Shown: piece by piece, positions 36,716 through 44,596 of the stretch
Numbering within the stretch: the stretch's first letter is position 1
Layout of the letters: the number at the start of each line of letters is the position of its first letter
From: Candidatus Helarchaeota archaeon
Lineage (GTDB): Archaea; Asgardarchaeota; Lokiarchaeia; Helarchaeales; HEL-GB-A
Direction of reading: 5' to 3'
NCBI GenBank assembly: GCA_013375455.1
Contig: JABXJT010000001.1
Location: forward strand, 108,738 to 172,737
DNA length: 64,000 bases
The notes under the pieces: generated by a model
Told to the model about the DNA's origin: nothing
Database searches by the model: none
Seen by the model: only the letters and a program-made list of their open reading frames with translations
Program-made: the position numbers and the translations under genes

Positions 36716-36949
36716 CTACGGATGAGGTGTAGGGTTCGCGCCTGGTCTATCTTTATCTTTATCTTTATCTTTATCCTTATCTTTTTCTACGGGTACCCCA
36801 TCAATACTAACCCTTTTTGCCGGATGTGGTGTAGGATTTGCGCTTAACTTTTCTACGGGTACCCCATCAATTTTCGCGCTTGGTTTTTCGACTGGTACCC
36901 CGTCAATTTTCGCGCTTTTTGGACGACGTCTTCTTCTTAATAAGCCCAT
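36716..36949 (-). CDS. Repeat-rich basic mini-protein
   Basis: 77 residues built from a few short units: a start MGLLRRRRRPK, then IDGVPVEK three times, ANPTPHP twice, and a KDKDKDKDKD run encoded by a six-base DNA repeat (near 36749-36784). I recognise no family. The three IDGVPVEK copies also repeat at DNA level with only scattered changes, suggesting recent duplication. It is open from ATG to TAG in an otherwise non-coding 460-base region. The positively charged N-terminus could bind membrane or nucleic acid, but this is speculative; whether it is translated is uncertain. Confidence 0.6.
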   Translation of the reverse strand: MGLLRRRRRPKSAKIDGVPVEKPSAKIDGVPVEKLSANPTPHPAKRVSIDGVPVEKDKDKDKDKDKDRPGANPTPHP

Positions 36950-37047
36950 CTTGTTTCACCTAGTTTTTTTGGGTAGGATAATGGAAATTTACAAATTATC
37001 TAACCTTATTAAAAGGATGCTATTTCAAGGATTTCATTCCTCTTAAA

Positions 37048-38190
37048 TTATTGTAATTTGTGAAGACGTTCTCCTGCCGCCTCAAGAACTTCATTCTTTT
37101 TCGCAAAACAAAAGCGTACTAAATTTGTTACTGGGCCTGATTCGGAATAAAAAGCACTCATGGGGATCGCTGCCACCCCTATTTTCTTAATTAGAAATTC
37201 GCAGAATTGTACATCATCTTTATAATTGAAATTTGAGATATCTGTTACAATATAATACGAGCCTTGTGGAAGGAATGTTTTAAATCCTGCGTCCTCTAAA
37301 ATGGAGTTTAATAAATCCCGTTTCTCCCAATAATTCTGTTTTAGGGTTTCGTAATACGACTTAGGGGCTCGTAAAGCTTCAGCCATCGCATGTTGAAGTG
37401 GAGTGGAAGTGCAAAAAGTAACAAACTGATGGACCATCCGAATCCGTTTCGATATGATTGCATCTGCTAAACTATAGCCGATCTTCCAACCAGTTAGACT
37501 GTATGTTTTAGCAGTAGAGGAGATGGTAATCGCCCGGTCACGAAATTTAGAAATGGGTGAGATCGGAACATGCGGATCTTCATATGTTATGTGTTCATAA
37601 ACCTCATCTGTAATAATGAAGCAATCTGAACAGATATTACCAATACGCTCAAGCTCCTTTTTGCTAAATATTTTCCCCATTGGATTGTGTGGATTTGTAA
37701 GCACGACGCATTTTGTTTTAGAACTTACTTGGGCTTCAAGTTGTTCGAAATCAATCGAAAAATCAGGCGCTAGTCGGACGAATCTGGGAATTGCACCCGT
37801 AAAATAACAAAGAGCTCGGTACGCATCATAAAAGGGCTCAAATAAGATTACTTCATCTGACGGATTCAAAAGAGCAAATAATGTTGAGAAGATGGCTTCT
37901 GTAGCTCCCGAATAAACAGTTATTTCGGTATTGGGATCAAATTGGACTCCATAGAATTTTTCATATTTTTCAGCGATCGCCGTTCGCAATTCCTTGATTC
38001 CAATACTTTGACAATATTGGTTCTTTCCTTCTTCAATAGCTTGTTTTGCCGCATTTTTAACGAAATCTGGACCGTCAAAATCTGGAAAGCCTTGCCCGAG
38101 ATTAATTGCGTTGTATTCGTTCGCTAAATTGGTAATGTGACTGAATATGGTCGGTTTAATCATATCCAGTCTCCTGGAAAATTGCCTCAT
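37048..38190 (-). CDS. Class I/II PLP aminotransferase
   Basis: 380 residues, the usual length for aspartate/aromatic/kynurenine-type aminotransferases. Visible: NLGQGFPDFDGP near 30-41, YSGATEAI near 93-100, TNPHNPMGKIF with Asn167, TDEVYEH with Asp195, the PLP-lysine motif SSTAKTYSLTGWKIGY with Lys228, and RFCFAKK near the end supplying the carboxylate-binding Arg. It transfers amino groups between an amino acid and 2-oxoglutarate or pyruvate; which amino acid is not evident. It is divergent from the ferredoxin-nitroreductase gene. Confidence 0.94.
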   Translation of the reverse strand: MRQFSRRLDMIKPTIFSHITNLANEYNAINLGQGFPDFDGPDFVKNAAKQAIEEGKNQYCQSIGIKELRTAIAEKYEKFYGVQFDPNTEITVYSGATEAIFSTLFALLNPSDEVILFEPFYDAYRALCYFTGAIPRFVRLAPDFSIDFEQLEAQVSSKTKCVVLTNPHNPMGKIFSKKELERIGNICSDCFIITDEVYEHITYEDPHVPISPISKFRDRAITISSTAKTYSLTGWKIGYSLADAIISKRIRMVHQFVTFCTSTPLQHAMAEALRAPKSYYETLKQNYWEKRDLLNSILEDAGFKTFLPQGSYYIVTDISNFNYKDDVQFCEFLIKKIGVAAIPMSAFYSESGPVTNLVRFCFAKKNEVLEAAGERLHKLQ

Positions 38191-38220
38191 TTCAAAATCA
38201 CTTCTTGAATCGAAATAGAT

Positions 38221-38235
38221 ATTTATTAAATAAAT
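38221..38235. promoter_or_regulatory. Palindromic TATA element between divergent genes
   Basis: ATTTATTAAATAAAT is almost its own reverse complement. It lies 22-36 bases before the ATG of the nitroreductase gene (38257) and 31-45 bases before that of the aminotransferase (38190), so it could direct transcription both ways. Its position supports ATG 38257 as start and a leaderless mRNA. Confidence 0.5.
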
Positions 38236-38256
38236 TATTTCTCATTGGGTGTTTCA

Positions 38257-39129
38257 ATGAGAATTATCGGGATCAATCAGGAGAAATGCATAAAATGCGA
38301 GCAATGTGTTAACGAATGTCGACACCATATGTTTTTCAAGGAAGATGAAAGCATAAAATTCGAGGACCCAGATGATACTTGCATTAAATGTGGACATTGC
38401 TTGGCAGTCTGTCCAACGGATGCGGTAATCGCTGAAGATGCGGAGGTTTTTGAATTTGAAGAAGCACGGGACCCTAGCCAAATTATTGAATATGAATATT
38501 TGATGCGATTCATTAGGGGGCGACGTTCAATCAGGCAATTCAAGGATAAAGAAATCCCCAAAGAACAGATTGAAAAAATCCTCGAGGCGATGAGGTATGC
38601 ACCCAGCGGGAGCAACAAACAGAGCTGGAACTACGTTGTCATCACGGATCCTGAGAAAATCAAATTTTTTAGCGACCAAACAATGAAACTACTATATCTG
38701 CTCAAAAAAGCCCTGAAATTGAAATTCATATTACGGTTCTTCGTGTTTGGTGGGGCTCGCAAGTTATTGCTAGACCCGAAAAATGCAATGCGGCTCGAGA
38801 GGGTTATAGCCGACTATGAGGCTGGAAAGGATGTAATTTTCTTTGAGGCACCGTGCGTGATCGTTTTACATGCGCCCAGCTACGGTAGCGTTGCAGGATG
38901 GGATGCAGGCATTGCATTAACCCACGGTATGTTCGCAGCCCAAGCTTTAGGCATTGGCACGTGCAACATGGGCTTCGCTCAAGAAGCCGCACGACGGAAT
39001 AAGAAATTAAAAAAATGGCTTGGAATCCCTAAGGGTCGGAAGGTCCAAGCCGTGCTCGCTCTCGGGTATCCCAGCGTGCAGTTTCACCGAGCACCACCTC
39101 GAAATGAATTACGAGTAAAATATATGTAG
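38257..39129 (+). CDS. Ferredoxin-nitroreductase fusion
   Basis: The first 55 residues carry two [4Fe-4S] motifs: Cys11, 14, 17, 21 and Cys42, 45, 48, 52 (CIKCGHCLAVCP). From about residue 80 a nitroreductase/FMN oxidoreductase domain follows (RGRRSIRQFKDKEI, MRYAPSGSNKQSWNYVV, GWDAGIALTHGMFAAQALGIG, VLALGYP). Such fusions move electrons from ferredoxin to FMN and on to an organic acceptor. The frame extends to a TTG at 38245, but ATG 38257 is chosen because of the TATA spacing and because the ferredoxin strand begins there. A flavodoxin gene follows after 21 bases, so the two probably share an mRNA and an electron path. Confidence 0.94.
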   Translation: MRIIGINQEKCIKCEQCVNECRHHMFFKEDESIKFEDPDDTCIKCGHCLAVCPTDAVIAEDAEVFEFEEARDPSQIIEYEYLMRFIRGRRSIRQFKDKEIPKEQIEKILEAMRYAPSGSNKQSWNYVVITDPEKIKFFSDQTMKLLYLLKKALKLKFILRFFVFGGARKLLLDPKNAMRLERVIADYEAGKDVIFFEAPCVIVLHAPSYGSVAGWDAGIALTHGMFAAQALGIGTCNMGFAQEAARRNKKLKKWLGIPKGRKVQAVLALGYPSVQFHRAPPRNELRVKYM

Positions 39130-39150
39130 AATTATAAAGAAGGAATTAAT

Positions 39151-39627
39151 ATGAAAACTATTGTGTTGTATAGCTCCTATTTTGGGAATACTAAATCGCT
39201 TGCAGAAAAACTTGCCGAAATGACGAATGCTGACATACAAGGTATCGTGCACGGTCGCCATTTCAGGGTCTTTTTACATATGATCGGCATTAGAGGTGGG
39301 GATTATCCCATCATAGACCTGAATGACTATGATGTTATTTATGCGGGTGGACCGATCTGGATGGGAACCTATGCCCCCGGCTTTAAGAGGCTATTAAAAA
39401 ATCTTGATATAACTGGAAGGGAGATCAAATTCTTTTTCCGTGCGGGTGGTGGGAACGACAGTAGGCTCGAGAAAAAATTGAAAAATTTAGCTGCGGAACT
39501 GCAATTCACAACCGCTCATACTGTCACAATCAATGGCGAGGACCGAACGGGAATAATTGAGGAGAAACTCAAGGCGCTAATTGAGGGACGCGCCCCAATT
39601 ATAGAGGATCCAACGGAAGAAGAATAA
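39151..39627 (+). CDS. Flavodoxin-like protein
   Basis: 158 residues. The FMN phosphate loop is visible as LYSSYFGNTKSLAEKLA (residues 5-21), followed by YAGGPIWMGTYAPGFKRLL near 66-84, as in flavodoxin and the flavodoxin domain of protoporphyrinogen oxidase-type proteins. It would carry one or two electrons in the cytosol. Placement 21 bases after the ferredoxin-nitroreductase suggests that they act together. An ATTAAT-ATG context with GAAGGA upstream provides a reasonable ribosome-binding site. Confidence 0.9.
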   Translation: MKTIVLYSSYFGNTKSLAEKLAEMTNADIQGIVHGRHFRVFLHMIGIRGGDYPIIDLNDYDVIYAGGPIWMGTYAPGFKRLLKNLDITGREIKFFFRAGGGNDSRLEKKLKNLAAELQFTTAHTVTINGEDRTGIIEEKLKALIEGRAPIIEDPTEEE

Positions 39628-39681
39628 TCTCTCCTTCTCCCTAAGATCTTTTTGCATATGAAAAATTTATGTCCAAAATGA

Positions 39682-39696
39682 GACCACCGAGTGGTC
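39682..39696 (+). terminator. Hairpin downstream of flavodoxin gene
   Basis: GACCAC and GTGGTC pair perfectly around CGA, 55 bases after the flavodoxin stop. A second small inverted repeat (39705-39716) follows. No T-run comes directly after the stem, so it may be a transcript 3'-end structure rather than a true terminator. The remaining 200 bases up to 39903 show nothing else clear. Confidence 0.3.
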
Positions 39697-39903
39697 GTCT
39701 TCGAGTCTTAAAAGACCCTCAAACTTAATTATTGCCCAATGTGAATCAAATTCTTTCCTAATAGCTGACATCAACATCAAGATCAAAAGTACTAACTACA
39801 TTAATATGCTTCTTCAGAAAATTTTTCCATTTAAAGATAGGTTACTAAAACTAAATATTAGGAGAATTACAAATAGAATATAAAATTCAGAGAGGGAGTT
39901 AAT

Positions 39904-40743
39904 GTGAAGAAATCAGAGGATTCGTCGGAACAGGAGACAGGTTCAGAAGGAGGAAAGAACCCAATTGTTTCACTTAGAATTCTAATTTTGATTAATTTAA
40001 TTGGGTGGGGTGGAATTATGGGTGGGATTACTTTAGCTTTTTTTGATTTTACTGTAGGTATCCTCTTAGTTTTTGGGATTGGGCTGGGACTTTGGCTCAT
40101 CAATCTTACTCTGTTAATAAAGCAGAAAATAACCAAGGAGATTCTTCTTTTAAATCTTATTTGCGGAGGATTGATGATTATAGCATCGATTCTTGCTCAA
40201 TTTACCTCATCCTTGTATTTAACTGAAAGATCCTTCTTGGACTCTTTTTTAATCATGGCTCCCTTTTTTTGGGGGGGATTTTTAATCGCCGATTCCATTA
40301 GATTCTATCGCCGCCGAACTCAACAACCCCCAAAAAAACCTCCAACTCTTTCCCCTCGGCTCAGTTTTTTAGGAGGTTTCATTTCTATTTCTGTGTTTGG
40401 GACAGCAATCTATATCCTCTTCATCTCAACAGATCCTATTCTAATGGTAATTTGTTTGTTGGTTGGGTTTACAAGTATAATTCCCTTAAATTATGTCCTT
40501 CGACGTTATCTTCCCAGTATCTCATCTGAAATCAGTAAAGAATTACTGGAAAAAATGAAAAAGTTCATATTCATTGGAATATTAGGGGTTACAGGTTTGT
40601 TTATATTAAATTCCATTCTCTTCTTAACCGAGATCCCCATTCCTATCAATATTTTACTGGCGGCTCTCCTCCTCCTCTTACAAACCTTCATAGTTCTATA
40701 CTACATCCTGAAATATTTCTATTATCCCGAAAAACTCAAATAA
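39904..40743 (+). CDS. Polytopic membrane protein of unknown function
   Basis: 279 residues with about eight hydrophobic spans (near 22-42, 48-70, 80-98, 110-128, 152-172, 178-198, 218-240 and 246-268) after a charged N-terminal tail. The start is GTG at 39904: an ATG two bases earlier is closed at once by TGA, and GGGAG at 39894-39898 lies 5 bases before the GTG. No family is recognised. The next gene starts 3 bases after the stop, so the two are co-expressed and possibly form one membrane complex. Confidence 0.78.
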   Translation: MKKSEDSSEQETGSEGGKNPIVSLRILILINLIGWGGIMGGITLAFFDFTVGILLVFGIGLGLWLINLTLLIKQKITKEILLLNLICGGLMIIASILAQFTSSLYLTERSFLDSFLIMAPFFWGGFLIADSIRFYRRRTQQPPKKPPTLSPRLSFLGGFISISVFGTAIYILFISTDPILMVICLLVGFTSIIPLNYVLRRYLPSISSEISKELLEKMKKFIFIGILGVTGLFILNSILFLTEIPIPINILLAALLLLLQTFIVLYYILKYFYYPEKLK

Positions 40744-40746
40744 AAA

Positions 40747-41244
40747 ATGGGGTTAGAATTGAGTTTGAGAAACGATGGGGCGCTCTTGCGAATTAATGAA
40801 TCGCTTGATATTCCTAGAATGTCGAAGTTCGTATTTTGGATTGCACTGGGATCTGGATTGGTAATTATTGGTCTGTTGCCCTTGTTATTTGTTATGTTTC
40901 CTATTATTCAGCCGTTATTCACTCCCGAATATTTAGCCTTCCCAGTATGCTGGTTAGGTTTGTGGTTATTAGCAGCTTTGGGACTCTTTCATTCCATCTG
41001 TTATCCAAAAACTAAGATTATTGAGGGGGGATTAATGATTGGGGGTACCAGCTACCGCTGGGAGGAATTTTCTGCATTTAAAATCCAAAGAGAACGGAGC
41101 TGGACGTCTTATGCAACCGTAACCAAAAATTTCTTATTCTTATATTTAAAAAGCAACACGGAACCAATGAAGATAGATTTAGGAAAAAGAAACCCAACAA
41201 TTATTCAAAATTTTTTACAGGAGAAGATTACTCCTGTAAAATGA
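40747..41244 (+). CDS. Two-span membrane protein with PH-like domain
   Basis: 165 residues: an N-terminal soluble part with two strands (LELSLRNDGALLRINESL), two spans (near 30-52 and 62-84), and a C-terminal part of short strands (KIIEGGLMIGGTSYRWEEFSAFKIQ, NFLFLYLKS) with the look of bacterial PH/YcxB-like domains. These occur in small membrane proteins of uncertain role. It starts 3 bases after the stop of the eight-span protein and probably belongs to the same transcript. Confidence 0.72.
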   Translation: MGLELSLRNDGALLRINESLDIPRMSKFVFWIALGSGLVIIGLLPLLFVMFPIIQPLFTPEYLAFPVCWLGLWLLAALGLFHSICYPKTKIIEGGLMIGGTSYRWEEFSAFKIQRERSWTSYATVTKNFLFLYLKSNTEPMKIDLGKRNPTIIQNFLQEKITPVK

Positions 41245-41268
41245 GGGTGTACGGGAGCAAGATAGGTT

Positions 41269-41537
41269 ATGCCTTTTGAAGACTTAATTGACGAATCCCT
41301 CAATGCTATCAAAATCTTTTTAAAAAGTGCTCATCACCCAAAACGGTCGCCCAGCACTGGACCAACGCCATCCAGGATCTGCTGACCTGCTTCCCGTGGG
41401 ACCACGCCGACGACGTCGCCACCATCATCCTCAACGGGCTGCTGGACCTCCGTGACTCCCAGGATGGGGACGCCTTGGACGCCGCCATCGCGGAGGGGCT
41501 GGGGAAGGGGGCGTGGTACCGGAACCAAGAGCCTTAA
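41269..41537 (+). pseudogene. Frameshifted small gene with GC-rich 3' part
   Basis: ATG 41269 opens a frame (MPFEDLIDESLNAIKIFLKS) that breaks at TGA soon after 41340. Adding one A to the four-A run at 41340-41343 joins it to a second open frame (PKTVAQHWTNAIQDLLTCF and on to AWYRNQEP) ending at TAA 41535-41537, giving an 89-residue acidic protein with no known family. The 41345-41531 part is strikingly GC-rich with G/C at most third codon positions, unlike anything else in the window. It could be a recently acquired segment, a decayed gene, or a sequencing/assembly error. The antisense 80-residue open frame over it is a by-product of the composition. Confidence 0.6.
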
Positions 41538-41553
41538 TACTACCCCTTGCGTT

Positions 41554-41694
41554 CTAGATCTCTTTCGACGAAACAAATAGATTCCGATATTTTTCTCGAA
41601 TTTTTACTAATAGCTTATCTCTATCTTTTTTATCCATTAAATATAATTTTTCGCGTATTTCATGTATTTCTTTTAGGGGTTTTTCTTCATTCAT
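41554..41694 (-). CDS. 46-residue charged helical protein, antitoxin-like
   Basis: The frame starts at ATG 41694 (MNEEKPLKEIHEIREKLYLM) and ends at TAG 41554-41556. The protein is almost entirely one or two amphipathic helices rich in Glu, Lys and Arg. Short proteins with an EIREKLY-type helix are common as putative antitoxins in archaea and bacteria, but no toxin is beside it, only the frameshifted gene on one side and an SDR on the other. Coding is supported by composition only. Confidence 0.45.
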   Translation of the reverse strand: MNEEKPLKEIHEIREKLYLMDKKDRDKLLVKIREKYRNLFVSSKEI

Positions 41695-41794
41695 TCAACT
41701 ATTTCCTCCGGTGTACAGATAACGATATCCTTTAATAAAAAGATACTTAACTCAATAAGAAATATCCGTTCAAAAAAAGCAAGGCGAGAGAAAA

Positions 41795-42556
41795 ATGGTT
41801 CGAAAAAATATCTTAATTACAGGTTCGGGTTCTGGTCTTGGCAGAGCGATGGCGATAAGATTAGCAGAGGAAGGAAATAATATCATTTTAAACGGTAGAA
41901 CTGAAAGTAAGTTGCTTGAAACTGAAAAAATATTACAAAATTATGATGTTAAGACATTAATCAAGATAGGAGATATCTCGGATTCTAAATTTGTTGAACC
42001 TATGATTTCAGAAATAGTGTCCGAACTAGAATTACTTCATATAGCTATTAATAACGCTGGGATAAGTGGCAGACCTATCTCAATTCTTAGAACATCAGAA
42101 AAAGAAATGCAGGAACTTATGGACATAAATTTCAAAGGAACGTGGCTGGTATCTAAGTACGCTGCAAGAGCAATGAAAAAACAAAGACAATTAGAGCCCT
42201 TTAGGGGGAAAATCATTAATGTTTCTTCTTTTGCCGGACTGGAACCTATGCCCAATCTAGGAATTTATAGTTGCAGTAAAGCGGCAGTGAATTGTTTAAC
42301 ACATACTTTGGCAAAAGAATTAGCCCCAACAATCACGGTGAACGCAATTTGTCCCGGCTACCATGCTACACCCATGTACAATAACGACCCTAATTTATGT
42401 CAAGCTATGTGGAATTCAATAAATATGAAACCTCTGTTAAAAAGAGCAGGCACAGCTGAGGATGTTGTTGGATTAATTTCCTTTTTAGTCTCAGATGATT
42501 CCAATTATATAACCGGCCAAATCATTAGCGTCTGTGGTGGCGTTGTTCTTCATTAG
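41795..42556 (+). CDS. Short-chain dehydrogenase/reductase (first copy)
   Basis: 253 residues of the classical SDR type. The NAD(P)-binding TGxxxGxG motif is TGSGSGLG near residue 9, NNAG is present (NNAGISG), and the catalytic Ser/Tyr/Lys are in NVSSFAG and YSCSKAA. The C-terminal signature SNYITGQIISVCGG is similar to FabG-type 3-oxoacyl reductases. The second SDR at 50590 has the same ending (SDYITGQALNVTGG). Candidate substrates are 3-hydroxy or 3-oxo acids linked to the acyl-CoA ligases of this window, which is an inference. Confidence 0.93.
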   Translation: MVRKNILITGSGSGLGRAMAIRLAEEGNNIILNGRTESKLLETEKILQNYDVKTLIKIGDISDSKFVEPMISEIVSELELLHIAINNAGISGRPISILRTSEKEMQELMDINFKGTWLVSKYAARAMKKQRQLEPFRGKIINVSSFAGLEPMPNLGIYSCSKAAVNCLTHTLAKELAPTITVNAICPGYHATPMYNNDPNLCQAMWNSINMKPLLKRAGTAEDVVGLISFLVSDDSNYITGQIISVCGGVVLH

Positions 42557-42624
42557 TCTCGAAAAGAGAAATGATACTTTTTGGGTAAACTCCCACGAGT
42601 CCCACAATTTGAGGATACTTGTTA

Positions 42625-43260
42625 TTATAAAAAGATACTAAGGATGCTTTCCATTTGCAGTTGTAAATATGCTTCAATTCCAATGATTATTATGAAAATT
42701 ATTAGAAATTTCCTATTTTTGATAATGTTCCAAAAAGATTTTGCCTCCCATAAGGTCTCGTTCCCGCTTGAGTTTATCTTCCATAAAATGCCATAACAGA
42801 GCAAAGCAGCGCCCACTCCAATCAAAGCACATATTATACTGTTGATAAGCAATTCAATGTATCCCCCTTGCATTAATCCATTCAAAACAAATAGTATGAA
42901 GGAAAGGAAAATTACACTAGCACCAATTACGAGTGAAACCAAGAAATTCTTAGAGGGGGCAATAAAAGATTTGCCTATGAAAAAAATCGCTGAAATAATG
43001 AAAAGGATAAGGGGTATAATTTTATATACCGCTAAAAGACTTAATCCGGAAGGTAAAGTGGCTATGTATACAATAAGATGAATACTAACGAGTACCCACA
43101 CGCCTCCGAGCATCAACTCGAAAATCATGGACCCATCTTTTCGGGGAAGATCCCCACCCCCCAAGGGTTTAGTGGTTTCAGCCAGATAATAAATAGTAAA
43201 TACGAGCACTCCTATAAGGAAATATCCAGATTGTATTTCAACCATCATACATTCCTCCAC
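42625..43260 (-). CDS. Polytopic membrane protein of unknown function
   Basis: 211 residues with about six spans (near 11-29, 48-68, 76-96, 106-126, 136-158 and 184-205). The N-terminal MEEC precedes a valine start (VEIQSGYF). I do not recognise a family. Its start overlaps the 3' end of the phosphatase gene by 16 bases on the same strand, so translation is probably coupled and the two may be expressed together at the membrane. Confidence 0.75.
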   Translation of the reverse strand: MEECMMVEIQSGYFLIGVLVFTIYYLAETTKPLGGGDLPRKDGSMIFELMLGGVWVLVSIHLIVYIATLPSGLSLLAVYKIIPLILFIISAIFFIGKSFIAPSKNFLVSLVIGASVIFLSFILFVLNGLMQGGYIELLINSIICALIGVGAALLCYGILWKINSSGNETLWEAKSFWNIIKNRKFLIIFIIIIGIEAYLQLQMESILSIFL

Positions 43261-44438
43261 GCCGTTAAATTAAATTGATCGATCACTAGATTATTGTAAT
43301 CCACGCATGTCATTGTCAATTGAGAGCCATTGACTAATACGTCACAGAATTCGTAAGTATTTGAATAAGCTTGCGTCCACTGCGTTCCACTGAGGTAAAG
43401 CTCTAATTCGGCCCCACCACCACCCGTGACTACATAAGGAATACCATCTACCAATAGCCTCTCGTAATGGTGATGGTGCCCAACAAAGACCAAATCTACC
43501 TTAAAAGGAATAAAATACGGCTGGACAACCCTATTAATAATTCCAGAGTGGATTCCTACCGCACTATATGGTGGAACATGAAAATAAACGATAATCCAAT
43601 TTATTTCGGAGCTGCTGTTTGCAGCCACCAACGTGTTGCTGAGCCACGTGAGTTGTGTTGCTGTAATACTACTCCCTGATTCGATGTTCATACTGATGAA
43701 ACAAATATTGCTATAATTGAACGCGTAATATTCTTCCACTCCGGGATAATTCATATATTTCAAGTAGGTTTTTCCTGCATCCGCCGCTCCCCCCCATTCG
43801 TGATGTTCATGGTTCCCCATTGAAACCATGTAGGGGACGTTTTTTGCAACCCCGTGAATTTCAGAAAAGAAGCGGTCCCAATGATCATTTCGCGTAGGTC
43901 CCATGACTATATCCCCCACATTTAGAACAAAATCTGGATTTCGTAGCTTGATGAGTTCCAATAAGTGTGAATGTTTAGTAAGCCCGAATATATCAGGACG
44001 CGTATCCCCTAAAACTGCAAATCGAATTGGCGTCTGGCTCCCCAGCGGTGGTGCCGTATGAAAGGATTCCACCACATTCATAAAATCATAATTCACTTCT
44101 GTTGCATTAATTAAATAGTAATATGTTGTATTTGGGAGTAGATTCGTGAGATTAAAGAAGTGAAGCGTACGAATGATGTTCTCATTTTGGGACATATTCA
44201 AATTTGATGCCCCTAATCCGTAATATACCGTTGCGTTACACGCTTGTGGTGTTTCAAAACTAATTCCTATACTATTCTGCGGATCTCCGATAAACGAGAG
44301 ATATGGGGGCTTGTAATTGGGATTGAATAGCCACGGTCCTATATTATTAAGAAATAACAACCCAAATATTCCTAAAACAATTAATAAAAAGACTCCAAAC
44401 TTTTTTAAATCGATAAAAAAATATTTCTTGCGACTCAT
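43245..44438 (-). CDS. Membrane-anchored purple-acid-phosphatase-like metallophosphoesterase
   Basis: 397 residues. A single N-terminal span (14-31) anchors an outside part with a fibronectin-like domain (about 42-125; ACNATVYYGLG, LTNLLPNTTYYYLINA). The phosphoesterase domain has the metal-binding motifs GDTRPD, NVGDIV, GNHEHHEW, YFHVPP and GHHHHYER. The layout of an Fn3-like domain before the catalytic domain is that of purple acid phosphatases. It probably removes phosphate from organic compounds outside the cell. Expression appears linked to the membrane protein that overlaps its 3' end. Confidence 0.92.
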   Translation of the reverse strand: MSRKKYFFIDLKKFGVFLLIVLGIFGLLFLNNIGPWLFNPNYKPPYLSFIGDPQNSIGISFETPQACNATVYYGLGASNLNMSQNENIIRTLHFFNLTNLLPNTTYYYLINATEVNYDFMNVVESFHTAPPLGSQTPIRFAVLGDTRPDIFGLTKHSHLLELIKLRNPDFVLNVGDIVMGPTRNDHWDRFFSEIHGVAKNVPYMVSMGNHEHHEWGGAADAGKTYLKYMNYPGVEEYYAFNYSNICFISMNIESGSSITATQLTWLSNTLVAANSSSEINWIIVYFHVPPYSAVGIHSGIINRVVQPYFIPFKVDLVFVGHHHHYERLLVDGIPYVVTGGGGAELELYLSGTQWTQAYSNTYEFCDVLVNGSQLTMTCVDYNNLVIDQFNLTAWRNV

Positions 44439-44596
44439 TTCACGAATTTCTCCTCTACTCGTAAATAATTATTTAATAAATAATTTATTTTTTTTCCGAT
44501 TACAAAATGAAGCATATGGGAAAATCAATGATTACCAGTTTATTTGGTTTTTAAAAAATGAAAAGATTCTGGAAAAATTAAATATATAAAAAAAAA

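Noticed and set aside
36653..36847. Plus-strand 64-residue frame rich in Ile/Phe
   Set aside because: It is the antisense of the Lys-Asp hexanucleotide run; a by-product of that repeat.
41334..41576. 80-residue minus-strand frame in the GC-rich patch
   Set aside because: Pro/Arg/Val-rich product of GC-rich antisense sequence; the plus-strand frame has the better coding look.
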